The notes below the pieces were generated by a model. The model did not search any database. It worked only from the letters and a program-made list of their open reading frames with translations, and had not been told where the DNA came from. This document shows positions 48,901 to 60,541 of a stretch of DNA of 64,000 nt, one piece after another. Position 1 is the stretch's first letter. The number at the start of each line of letters is the position of its first letter. Origin of the DNA: Ciona intestinalis (Eukaryota; Chordata; Ascidiacea; Phlebobranchia; Cionidae); the NCBI RefSeq assembly GCF_000224145.3, contig NC_020166.2, positions 4,966,839 to 5,030,838 on the forward strand, given 5' to 3'. The position numbers were made by a program, and so were the translations under genes.

Positions 48901-51900
48901 AAACGCGTAGGTTAAACCACGCATGTCTCTCGCCAAGCCAACCAAGTTGCGAAGGGCACCGGTGTTTATGCTGAAAAATAAAACATATTCTGCTGCTAGT
49001 GCCAACATGAGTAATATAATTTACTAGAATTACCGAAACTATATCTCGTCACATGGCAGAGGAAACAAAGATTTTAATAAAATTTTGGTTTAACTTTATA
49101 TGCCCCTTCTAAGATCCTATTTTTAAAAGAAAGTATTTAAAACTTTTAGCATGGCTACAAATAGAACAGTTTAAATATTTTCATTACTTTGCTGTGGATG
49201 AGGTTTGCAACATTTGTTTTAATGATTCAAACATGGTTGTCATGGGAGACATGAACCTCATCAATCTTTCTTCATCTTCACCTACAGAATAAATAACCTC
49301 ATGTTTTTTTTATGTTTAGAAAAGTAAACTAACTTGTTTACTTTTCATTATAAGTTAGGTCCAAGTTAGGAGTTACTAAATTAGGTCACATCACATTCTT
49401 TCATGAATTTAATACACCTAGCCCATCACAAACACGTTTTGTTTATTTAAACTTTAAAATAAAGAGGGTGGAATCTGTTGTTTGTCTGACATGTTAGTGC
49501 TATATCCTACAGTTTTGTTATGCGACCACCTGTCGTTCCTTTATTGTTTATTGTAGTTTCCCACACCCGTGTTAAACTTATTATGCCTCGTTACTACTTT
49601 CTGTTTGATAACGAGTGATCACATAGATTAACACACGGTGGCAGAGCCATTGTATTACAATTATATATGTTGCAAAAGTACAAAGTTTTGCAGTGTATCG
49701 AATGCTGTGTGACTGTGTGTTATTATCTCATATTGTGCATTGTTGGAAGTAGCGGAAATAGTTTTAACGTGTTTAATTCTTTTTGAATAAGGTTGTGCGT
49801 GTTAGTGATAAACATCGTTGCTTGTCGTTCTTTAAGTACAAGTACGCTGTCTGTTGTAGGGACCTTCAGGTCAGAATTCTACTGTTACCGTGCCTCATTC
49901 TGAAGTGAATATACAAAACTGTGTTACCGTAAAAACGGTGAGTGACATACCTATTAACATGCTAGGCAAACCACTTTACAATATGTATTCATAGGACATG
50001 TGATTGAGGCAAAAGTTAGCACATTACCTCAACAGCAAGAACATAACATGTAAAATGTAAAAATGTTACACTTAAATACCAAAAAAAAATTAACTGAAAT
50101 ACAATGTTAGTTAGTTAGACCATCTCACCCAAGTCCACCATCATCAACCTTCCAAGTGCGGTGTAAAACACAGTTCGACATCGTAAGTCACTCACCTTCG
50201 ATTCAGGACTCAAGAATGGAAAGTGAGCTCCCTAACAAAATAAACACTATCACACATAAGATGGCAGTTTATATTCAAACTCTGCTTTACAGAAGCTTTA
50301 TAGTTTCATATATATGTTTTAAATTAGTAAGTACATGCTGAATGCAGATGCAGAGATCAATTTATTATATTACTTGTTACTGCTTTAACAACAGCAAATG
50401 TCAATTATTCATCTCGCTTAAGAATATAAAGTTAAAGGGGAATTAAGGTTAATTAAGCTGCAATTTAACGGTCCACTAGTTCATGATTATAGTCTGTATT
50501 AAAAAATGAAAGCCTTAGTTACAACCTGGCAAGTAACGTTTAAATACATTATTGTATAAAGAGAACAACTGCAGGCTATTATATTCTGAAAGTATATCTA
50601 CTACTGCGACTGTTAGTTATGTTTATAAAACTTGACAGTTTCCATTTAATATGATGAACAGTACTAAAAGCAGAAAAAAAGTGACCCTCTTGCAAAGTTT
50701 TTAAAAAACTTTTTCAGAAAATAATATTCCACGGACTTACCGGATCGTTTTCCAACAAAAACTTCACAGCATTCAGTTTAACAAGTTTTCGAACTGAACT
50801 GAAACCGACAGAGAGGTCGCCAAGCAACTGGAGCGTTCCGGACACTATGCCGTCATTATCGCTCCAATATTTCAGGTTGGTGATGCTGGGAATACAATTT
50901 TATTGTCAGGATAATATTAAGGCTTCAGGAAAAAAGCTATAGCTTAACAAATAATTCCAACTCACATTTTAGTAACAAAGACACTGAGAACAGCTGAATC
51001 ATCAGCCAGTTGTAAAACATCGTTCAATCTTTTGTAAACCTGATTCATAAAATGTAGTTAGCAAAGAATTTAAACTAAGTCTTTTTTAACGAAATATTAA
51101 AAGAAAATACAAAACAATTCAAGCGTGGTTAAACAAAAGCGTTAAACTAAACTCTCGGTTGCATTTATCAGGGTAATAATGTAGAAATTTGAAAGGATTA
51201 CTAAAATTTTGATTTGAAAAAATAAACTTCTATCAGTTTGATTATATATTACGATTCCCGTAATTAAGTTACATCAACACAAAATACCTTGGAAGTTTTT
51301 TGAACTTGGTCACCAACGTAGATTTTACGAAATTGTTCAAAGAAAGATAGAAATGCAAGTTCGATTGTAACAAAACCATTTCCTGATGGTAGACGCCTGT
51401 ATCAATTTGTAAATTATTAACATTAAACTAACTTTTTAAATTGTTAGCACAACTGAAACAGATTTATATTATGGGTACTAAACTGATCTCAACTTTTGGA
51501 ACTAATCAGTTTTTAGTATTTTAAAAACCCAATTTTTTGATACCATGTTTTACCAAAATTTACAAAATAAAATGATTTAAAACTCACAATAAAATAGTTA
51601 AAAAGTAACCAGTCGACAACCAAACCAAATCACGTGGCAACCCACGAGCTGAAAAGCAACGATCTACAAGCAGTGCAACATATACCATAGTTTTAAATAT
51701 ACGTCACTGTTTCAGCAATAAAAACCCTAACATAATAACCACCTGTCAGTAATTGCCATCAACTGCAACACCCTGATAACAAGTTCACCGTCCATAGAGT
51801 CGTGATCATCGGTTGCCGCGAACGAAACACGACCTCCAACTACTGAACCAACAAAATGAATGATCCATGTCAACTGACCTGACAAATATGAAATAAAACA

Positions 51901-54900
51901 GAGGGTTTAAATATTGAGCAATCTAACTATTAAGAAATGTGCAACTTATGATATAAAACCAAACATGCGTGACCTGCAAAAAACTGGAGTTCAAGTAAAA
52001 TAATGCACCATTTTTTATTTCATATGAGCCTTTGGCAAGTTAGGTCATGGATAGGACTTATACTTTGTGGAGTTGTTCATTACCCTAGTCTGCAGTGTTT
52101 CTATCATGTTACATCAAGAAAAAGGTGAGGATATTTTTTGTGACTTTGCTTCAATTAAATGTATGATATTTGTGCTACCGAAAGACAGAGCCAGATTGTT
52201 GAGACATTCTGACAGAGCAAAGTCTGATTTTGGTCTCGCAGAAGTAAAGGTTACATTAGTTACACACCTTACTTAGTTTATTTAAAATGCTTACCGAGTG
52301 GTATTAGTAGACTTTGGTTGTCAGAGTTATTTCTCAATAGTTCCTCCAGTTGTGCCGCTGTTTTATCAAATGTTTGAACGAGTAACTGTGACCAAAACAA
52401 TTTGAGTTGTAAAAGTAAATAAATGAATCTAATATACATTTGTTGCCAACCTGACACGTGTTATTGTATTCACATCTTGCGATCGTTGATATTTGTTCAA
52501 GTTGTTGTTTAATAATCAAAGTATCATCCAAAGGATTCTCAAGACCATCCCTGTAAAGTTATTTAAGTTATTGGTAAACATTTGATTGATAAAACATGTT
52601 TGTATCTTGTGTAGATCTTCTAATTTTACTTATTTAAATAAACAGCATATGCAGTCCTGGATTCTCACAATTGCAGACAGTTTGTCAGTGCAATTTGATC
52701 AACCATTTGCAATTGTGCCGAAGGTAAAAGTGATACGTTTCCACTTTTGGTTACTTCTATTTTAGTGATGATAAAAGTTGCAAAAAGTTAAAACTAATTT
52801 TTTCGGCCAGCCAATATAACCGCTACATCACAAGCCTAATTGGAATGGTTATTGTAACTTATAATATTCTGAAATACTGAACTTGCGGCAATGCATCACT
52901 TTACAGTCTTAGTTGTAATATATCCATTATCACAACTTACAGTATTGCGTAATCCTAACCTATGCTGCTACAATACTTAGTTCGTTAGTTGGGATAGAAA
53001 TTTTGTAGAATATTGTGCAACACCTGCGAGGTTATCGATCTTTCAACATGTCACAACCACCATTGTGAAGTTATCGGATGGTTAAAATGAAAGTTCAAAC
53101 AGAATAAACATGTTTATGCGTAATATAAGATCGTTGAACTGACATTCGCTTATTCCCGTTTCAACTTATGCTAATAATTCCTTCCAGATTTGTTATTTTG
53201 GCCGCAACGCAGGCCACACACTCTCAGCGAGTCTCCAGGACTGCACATGTGTTTCTTACCTAATTATAACTTCAACGGATTCAAGTCGCGATTCCACATA
53301 TGCTTTCAATACTTCTGGCATATAATTCTCCAAGTGATGTGGTTCTTGTGCCTTCACATATGGAACACTTGCTGCTAAACGCTGCGGATAAAATAAAATT
53401 AAAAAGACCAAACTTAATTCAACAAAAAACGAACTAAACTTGGGGTGGTATGCAGAAAGTATAGTCGAAGTAATTATCGATTTTTGATTGTCGATTAACA
53501 GCGAAATCGGCTGTTTGAATGTCTGGCGGCTTTGCTAATTTGTAGTTTTTAGAGTTGGTAACGCGACATAAGATTGCTTTCTGTAAATCCACGTCAAATA
53601 GATAGTATTGGATCGTTTTTATAGGTTTTAACGGTGTCTGGGGCCTTTTAGAAAAATGTGGGACCACAGGCGTGATCCTCGAAATTCAGTCAAGCAGTTC
53701 ATATTGGGTCCCTTTAATTAGTGCATGTTCGCTATGGAAGTGTGCATAGCGGACATGTAAACTGAATATAACTGCACAAATTTGTGCTACAATTTTTTTG
53801 CATAATTAAAACAAACTGTAATGTTAGTACTATAGTTTTAAACATATTAAATTTATGTAACACAGCAATCAAAAATAACACAGCGGTGCGGTGCCCAAGA
53901 AAATGCTAAAACTTCCAACCTGGCCTAGGATACTCCACGCGGACCACAGCACCAAGGGTCCGGTGCCCTAGAAACTAAAAAAAAATTGGGGCCACAGCCC
54001 AAGACACTTCGGGGCCACAGTGCACTGAAAAAAAAGTGGGGGCCATGGCCCAGGACAATTTGGTGGCCTGCGCGGGCCCCACAGTGAACACGGGGCCACG
54101 GCACCGAACGGGCCATGGTGCCGTGCAAACACTCCTATTGCATTTTTGTCGCCATTTTCCTGAGAATTGCATTCTTCATGGAGTAATTTTCGAGAGAAAT
54201 TCTCTCGTCCATTGTTACGTCACAAACACGGAAAAGATAAACATAGATTAGCTGAGAATCACTGATTATACTTTCTGCATACCAATTAAGTTTTTTGCTT
54301 GATCTCCGTTTGGCTAAACTAATATCAAGCAGAAACTTAAGTACACTTTCTGCATACCACCCTTGGAGTTGTTAATTTGATATGTGAGGTGAAACTAACA
54401 AAACAAAAAAGAAACACCTTCGATAACAACAAAACTAAGTTGTTTTTTTTGGCACAACTTTATCAGGTAAATGTTGAAAATAAATATTTTTCATTTTTTT
54501 CACATTAACAAATTAATAAATCATGCCTGATGGTGTTACATTAAACTAGGTACATCAAATATATACCATATATATTTTAGAAAGTATAAATTTATTGTTA
54601 GATAACTTTTAATATATATACTACATATATAATACACGGTGGCACATGTGTTTTTCATTGTATATATATAAGTAGTTATGTCACAACTTTCAAGATAACG
54701 GATTGTACAAACAACTGTATGTTACCTGCCACAAGCTTAATAAGTAATGAATTGAATTTGGTGAGAAATGCCACATTCTGAGTGAGGTAACCGTGAACTT
54801 AGCCACAAGTTGCATGCAGTCTGCATAGAAGGGAGCCTTAACCAGTTCACCAAGTTGATAGTTTGATTTTAATCGAGCCAACATTCGACAAAACTCATGA

Positions 54901-57772
54901 AATGTTGTTTCATCCGAAAGTTTCTGCAACAGAAAGAATAAACAAGGTAATGGTAAACGCTGCAAGAATTTTAAATTTTTGAATAAACTTTACCAAAATA
55001 AATTTTTCATTCAACATAATTTCATTACATGCATGGCTTTTCCCAGTTTGTCGAAAATAAATTTATTTTGATCCTTCATGTTATTTTAAACAAAACTAAA
55101 AAGAAGTAGGTATTCTACACATTACTGTGTGTATGTAGGTTTATAAGCAAAAGTGTTGTTTTGTTTAATCAGTTGATTATTTCTACAAATAAAGAAAAAA
55201 CATAAATATTTCTGATAGCTCAATTTTCAAACTATTGTAGTTCCTTCATATTTTGCATTGCAAGTATTTTTGCAAACAAGAAAATAGTTTAATGACACAT
55301 AAAATGTAACACAAATGTAACCTAAATTATTACTTGTGGATTTTCCAGAATTCCTTTGATCCCTTTAATAATATCAGCAAGAAACTTGGCACGTTCTGTG
55401 TTGTTAAACAATGATCGACGAACAGAAACAATTTGAACCAAACACGACATTACAATCGAACACAGTGAATTTGGAAGACTAAATGTAAGAACTAACGGTT
55501 AAATTTTTTTTTACTCATTTGTTATATATGACAAGAAAAATTAACACCATGGTTGGCCCATTATTCAAGCTTTTCAACTAAACTGCCAAAACACAAATAT
55601 TATTTATTTGTATATTGCGTTAGCAAATAGCAATATAGCCACAACTATTGAAGTTTCAAGTTGAGCAGGGGCTGTGTGTTGTTTACAGGGGGAAGGGGAG
55701 AAATGAAAACTGTCTATGAGTACGATCGATTAATAATCTCCATTTCCATATAAAAATATGTAAAACAACATTATTTGGGAACAAATTTTAAGTAAAATAA
55801 CACAATCCAAGTTGATACGGTAAGTAACTTCATGAACACTGCATCAGTGTAACTATTCATATCATACATACATAATACTTACACATTGTAAAGGTTGAGA
55901 AACAATTGTGAAGTGCTAAGATCAACAAACGTGCCTCGCCATCCAGTGGGGATTTGTACGGTTCCAAGATCATCAGATGATTCATCATAAGATGTCCCGA
56001 TGAAGTCAAATGACAAACATGTCAGTGTAAGTTGTAGCACAGCAGCCAACAATGTACACTGTTTTAAAGGAAGATGTGAATAAATGTATGAATAACACTT
56101 ATTTATCTTTGTGGGTGTGTGGCAGGTTAATGACACTTGTTATAACATGGATGTCTAATATCGCTTACTGTCGCTTACTAATTCTGTATCGCGTGTCGCT
56201 TACTAATTCTGTATAATTTTCTCTGTGTGGCTGATAGTTCTAACACCCACCAGTGAATCTAGCCAAACTTTAAAGCAAACCTTTTATAAATGGGACATTA
56301 TTACACACATGCAGTTTCGCTGGAACTACTTTGAACAATGTTTAAGATAAAACTTGTCGAGTTTAGTGATTACTTTGTTAGCTTTAGTTATCATTACCTA
56401 GTGTGGTGCAAACAAATTAATTATTAAATCTAGTTTTATCATATAGTATTCAATCTAAGGCACTATAAAACTGTCCAGTATTCCCACTGTTTTTTATCAT
56501 ACTTAAAACTTTCCATCTACTATTTAGTTGTATAACAGTTAAACTAACATATCAACATGTGCCTAACTTTTAAAAAGTACATTTCATGGTATTTATACTG
56601 CTGTTACTATTACTATGTGAACCCCGTTTTATTTTCGAATATTCAGTACAAAGTACCATATCCTCATATTTAAAACAGGATACCCATGTTAGACAGTGAA
56701 ACCTGCTATATACACATACCTGTTCATTTCCTTGTATTTGGTCGCCCGATATAAGAGCTTGAGAAAGCATCCCACAAGCAAGTTGAAATATTTCAAACAA
56801 AGTTGTGTCTCGGAAAGATGCGGCAATTTTTCGATGGCGAGTCAGCGGTTTTATGTTGTCTGATCGATTCATATCAGCAACCAATTCATTTAACAACTGA
56901 ACTCCAACAATGCATATATCTGATATCCCCTGAACAAAAAACATTAGTTTACTTTGAAAACTCCGTATATACTGTTGTTGCCGGCTGTATTTATACCTGT
57001 ATTTGGCTCTTTCGAAAAAAAAATGACCTGGTAAACAGTCTTACCTAAAACATAAACTACATCATCAGAAAATGTAGGCAAAGCTGTAAAAAATCTGTTC
57101 TTGATAAGTTAATATTGGCTGGGGTAAAAAATAAACAAGAAAATAAGGTATGAAATGNNNNNNNNNNNNNNNNNNNNNNNNNNNNNNNNNNNNNNNNNNN
57201 NNNNNNNGTAAGTTACATTCATTCATTCATTCATTCAGACCACTTCAATATATAGCATTCACAGATAATATGTTTATCACAAAAAAGCTTTCTCACACAA
57301 TAAAAACAAATAAATATAAGTTTTATCTTTGGAAATAACACAACTATTTATAATGCTATACAGAATAATATCATATCCATACCTGTAAAAACTTTGAAAT
57401 ATCTGCAATGACAGTCCTGAAATACCATTCATCTTTACAAGAATCAAACCATGAAAGTTTTGTTATTCGAGCATACAACAAAGTTAATTCCTCTTGCACA
57501 AATGTTGCTTGCTTTCTACCAGTGTATAAAAAGTTAAGCACGTAGTTTCCTAAAAATGTGAATTAAAGAATAAAGATGACAAAGCTTAATGCTGGGAAAT
57601 ATTTCAAATATATTTTAACGCATTAATGATAGAAAACTACATTGTTTCCCCAGCATGCTATGCATTAGATTTACTCACGTATATCAAGTCGTTGTTGCAT
57701 TGGTAACGGAGAACCAGATTTAGTCACGCGCTTTGTTAAAGTTGATGCAGCAATGAGCAACGAATATGGGTT
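45926..57772 (-). CDS. XPO7: Exportin-7 (importin-beta family), first exon not found
   Basis: Twenty-four minus-strand exons, all phase-consistent, 1061 residues: 57772-57679, 57549-57383, 56929-56720, 56058-55883, 55478-55334, 54923-54726, 53381-53260, 52550-52451, 52385-52295, 51878-51743, 51396-51288, 51039-50966, 50885-50741, 50231-50129, 49281-49188, 48970-48863, 48564-48483, 48415-48307, 47684-47470, 47238-47100, 46838-46630, 46394-46296, 46237-46101, 46049-45926. XPO7/RANBP17 blocks appear throughout: [114 protein letters not shown], and the terminal FTQNLS...SSSMMS. The protein is a Ran-GTP dependent nuclear transport receptor. The ~60-residue N-terminal exon is missing from the readable sequence. 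The exon at 46838-46630 has a Ser/Thr-rich insert relative to human. Confidence 0.95.
47893..48191 (-). mobile_element. tRNA-derived SINE in XPO7 intron
   Basis: The right end CCACTATGCCGCAGCGCCGG is the inverted box-A head. TTGGAGCAATTGCCATTAAG is the body. TCGCGTGGCCGGAAAACAAC is the 3' region, followed leftward by AATGTAACTTAC-type tail sequence. Almost full length, about 300 bp. Confidence 0.75.
53444..54361. mobile_element. 918-bp TIR element with GC-rich core and 5-bp target duplication, in XPO7 intron
   Basis: Left end GGTGGTATGCAGAAAGTATA (53444-53463) and right end (54342-54361) are inverted with one mismatch in the first 20. Both are flanked by CTTGG (53439-53443 and 54362-54366). 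A third, inner copy of the terminal motif lies at about 54270-54290. The core (about 53880-54130) is strikingly GC-rich, with repeats of GGGGCCACAG and GGCCATGG. It shows no transposase frame that I recognise. Confidence 0.75.
57158..57240 (+). other. Assembly gap (50 N) ending in a SINE tail
   Basis: 50 N (57158-57207) are followed at once by GTAAGTTACATTCATTCATT and further ATTC units. This is the plus-strand 3' end of the SINE seen inverted at 47.9 and 58.2 kb. The gap therefore probably hides a SINE copy inside an XPO7 intron. Confidence 0.7.
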
Positions 57773-58208
57773 CTGTATAGGTCAAAGAAAAAACAAGCTT
57801 AGAAAAAACATGTCTCATTCAATTTTAATGCTTGTTGCAAATCATAAAAGTTTGTTGAGGAAAAAAATTAAAGGGTTTTAAGTTTAAGCACCTGTATTGC
57901 TACGGTTGTCTAATTAATACATGACATTAGTGCAATAGACATCAATATCGGGTATTGGTTACCCAATGTGCATTAAAACTTTAATCATTGTCAGCTTAAA
58001 CTGTGCTGGAAAAATTTGTTTAAAAACAACAAGGATGTCATATTGGGCACTATGCATAGTAGCATAATAAACTCTTGTGCCCTGAATTTCTAATATAAAA
58101 CTATGTGGGTACACATTGGTCAAGTTAACTTTTGCGCATATCAATCTCAAGTTGGAAAAAATTAGTGTCATGGATTGGATTTCTGGCAATTTCCATTACA
58201 GTATGAAT

Positions 58209-58498
58209 GAATGAATGTAACATACTTTATCCTCGCGTGGCCGGAAGACGACAGTCGTTATCACACGGGTTTAACACCTCGTGCCAGCTTACGAGTTCCG
58301 AGTTACCATGTATGTTACTTTGTAGGTGATTATTTTTTTTTTTGATTTTTTCATTTTTTTATGTATTAGTGACCACTGGGTTGGAGCAATTGCCGTTAAG
58401 TGTCTTGCCCAATGACACATACGCCCACAATGGTAGCAGCGTTTCCCATTTCCTAATGGTTGCAGGCAGGCGCGCTAACCACTACGCCACGGTGCCGG
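58209..58498 (-). mobile_element. tRNA-derived SINE with TGAA-repeat tail
   Basis: The right end CTACGCCACGGTGCCGG is the inverted head. GTTGGAGCAATTGCCGTTAA and TCGCGTGGCCGGAAGACGAC are body and 3' end. It is preceded by GTATGAATGAATGAATGTAA, the simple-repeat tail. The most complete 3' end in the window. The 57773-58208 stretch to its left is non-coding. Confidence 0.8.
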
Positions 58499-58593
58499 TA
58501 CAAAGTACTATAGCGAATACACGGGGTTGGTATATATAGACACAAAGTACTAAATAAACGACCTATAGTTTAAACTTAAACCGTTTAAATAAC

Positions 58594-58786
58594 CTGCTAA
58601 TGAGTCCAGGAACGGAGTTTTCGCAGCAGACCCGTAGTTTTGCCCCCAGTAACCGACATCATTATATCCGAGATCATCAGCTAAAATAAGAACTACATGC
58701 GGTTTCTTGGCTGCTTCTGCTACAGTACCGACTACACAAATCAGTAGGAATGACGAAATTGTAGATTTGGTTGTTCCAAAAGTCAT
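58594..58786 (-). pseudogene. Orphan arylsulfatase first exon
   Basis: From ATG 58786 the frame encodes a signal peptide (ISSFLLICVVGTVAEA), then KKPHVVLILADDLGYNDVGY and TPFLDSLAG, ending at donor CAG|GTTATT (58594). This is the start of a sulfatase of the arylsulfatase B/I/J type, with the first two metal-binding aspartates (ADD). The next expected exon, bearing the C-x-P-S/T-R formylglycine site, is not found. Going downstream on this strand only a SINE and then XPO7 exons follow. The exon itself is intact. It may be a duplicated fragment, or the remainder may be misplaced by assembly. Confidence 0.6.
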
Positions 58787-59006
58787 TCTAATTGATTGTG
58801 AAAACCTACTTCGTACTCTAATAAGGCTAAATGCTGTATACTGAAACTGTAGTATGTTGTCTTTTTATATTAGAGAATAACATTTAACATAAAAACAGTC
58901 TAATTACCCATGTTCTTAAGCAAACTGGTGTATAACATTAAATAAATGACCTGTCACTTTACTGGATAATAACGAAAGCAACAGTATGCACACGTATCAA
59001 AAATAG

Positions 59007-59204
59007 TATAGTACATTGGGGGAAAATGGAACATCTTTTCATTTTGTTTTCTGGTCCTATTTGGTAATAAACAAAAAACACTCACAGTATTATAAACCGT
59101 ATCCTCACGACTCCCATAAAACGTTGTTAATAGATTAAGACACAATCAGGATATTTGAATATTTTATGCGCTAAAGTTGTCCCAAATTCCCCCATCTACT
59201 ACAT
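59007..59204. mobile_element. Short TATAGTAGGGTGGGG-family MITE
   Basis: Left TATAGTACATTGGGGGAAAA and right AATTCCCCCATCTACT...ACTATA are inverted ends. The interior GGTAATAAACAAAAAACACT matches the 21.5-kb copy. About 198 bp. The bases 58787-59006 before it hold only the upstream region of the arylsulfatase exon. Confidence 0.65.
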
Positions 59205-59294
59205 ATACTATATGTTAAAAACCACTGATCTAACTCTAACAGTAACTACGTTGTTATAGCATCATTCTATCGGCAACACAAGCCACATATGACC

Positions 59295-59344
59295 NNNNNN
59301 NNNNNNNNNNNNNNNNNNNNNNNNNNNNNNNNNNNNNNNNNNNN
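59295..59344. other. Assembly gap (50 N)
   Basis: 50 N directly downstream (minus strand) of a coding-like exon that runs into it. True length unknown. Confidence 0.98.
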
Positions 59345-59622
59345 CTAAAATTTCCTGTGGATTTGTAAAAGGAATTAGATTTGGATGAATTTTAAAAGTG
59401 TGCCCTTGAAACAAATCATTGTGAACTACTAATAGAGTTTCTTTTGAAGGTTCTGTTTATCTAAGAACATACCAAAAAGCTTACTAGCCAGATAGTTATT
59501 TACCTGCTCCATAGCTGATGTTTAGAACGTAGGAACTTTTCAGCAGTGAACTTAATACAGGATACGTCTGATCCACCAGTGCTGAAGTTTCATAAATTGA
59601 ATCACCATATATATTGTAAACA
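59345..59622 (-). CDS. Two coding-like exons of an unidentified gene, truncated by gap
   Basis: Exon A 59622-59504 and exon B 59452-59345 (open into the gap) have proper acceptor and donor sites and join in phase across the intron. Together they encode about 75 residues without a stop, containing VYNIYGDSIYETSALVDQTY, PVLSSLLKSSYVLNISYGAE and LFQGHTFKIHPNLIPFTNPQ. A further candidate exon lies upstream at about 59870-59755, with LLYFIIQLPLVPRTNKVAFA, ending at a weak donor GTTCGT. I do not recognise the family. Position excludes SPEN, and no match to the XPO7 N-terminus is convincing. Long open joined frames argue for a real protein. Confidence 0.35.
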
Positions 59623-60541
59623 CTAAACAATGAACAAACTCATTTAATAAAACACGACGTTTAACTAAAACGTAACACAACCAATAACATAAACACGCAT
59701 TATCAGCCCTACCAAAGATAAAAGGTAAAGACGTTTACTGTACGAACCTGTCCGCCTAGGCTGCCTGTCTTGTTGTGCAAACGCAACCTTGTTAGTTCGC
59801 GGAACCAGTGGGAGTTGTATTATGAAGTAGAGCAAGCCATCCGTTGAGTCATGCGTAACATTTGTCACCGAGCAGTGGGGTATTTCAACGTGTCCACTTT
59901 AACTTTGGGGTATTTAACGGTTTCCACTAACTTTGGGGTATTCGTGTAACTATTTTACCGTAGATTTAAACCATGTTCTAATAAAGTCAATAGACAATCG
60001 AAAAAAAATTACCCTTAAACTGTTTTACATTTTCTCGGTAAAAAATTAGATCTTTATTAGTTACTACACTTTCTACTTAGAAACAACATCAAGTTGATTT
60101 TATTCGCAACAACACCTTTTAAACAAATGCGATCTGGATAGTCTGTGGGGTGAACTTCAGACAAAATACAGACATTCCAGATGATAATCATTGAAAACCA
60201 ATATTGATAAATCTTTCGAAAAAAACTGCAATTATAACTTGCAAGAAATCGCCTTCCAACAAACTTTTTAGATTTTCTTCTACACAGTGGGTTTTAATTG
60301 GTTGGATGACATTGTTGAGAAGTATAAACGTTTTATACATATAATAAATTGGTGCTTTCTACAATTCAAATATGAAACCATATGTTGCCCAACTACACAA
60401 AAAATCAACAATAATTCAACAAAAAGGCGAAAAATTGACCATTATTTTACAATTAATGACAAAAGCGATGGAACACGAAGGGACAAGTAGAAATATGCAT
60501 AATAATTACTAGACTATAAAACACGGCGTAAAAAGTATACA
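59623..60541. other. Region between the unidentified exons and SPEN
   Basis: Contains the possible additional exon near 59755-59870, then AT-rich sequence with SPEN 3' UTR signals. GGGGTATTT is repeated near 59876, 59908 and 59935 in a short imperfect tandem. No firm gene. Confidence 0.4.

Noticed and set aside
51600..51690. A possible extra XPO7 exon on the minus strand
   Set aside because: No reading compatible with the flanking phases is open, and joining 51743 directly to 51396 restores the conserved order.
53925..54251. Several short open frames in the GC-rich block
   Set aside because: They arise from repeat sequence within a TIR element, overlap on both strands and match no family.
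59504..59592. An alternative frame with FTAEKFLRSKHQL resembling the missing XPO7 N-terminus (AEKAL)
   Set aside because: The match is three residues, and it cannot be joined in phase to the first recognised XPO7 exon. The other frame is open across two exons.
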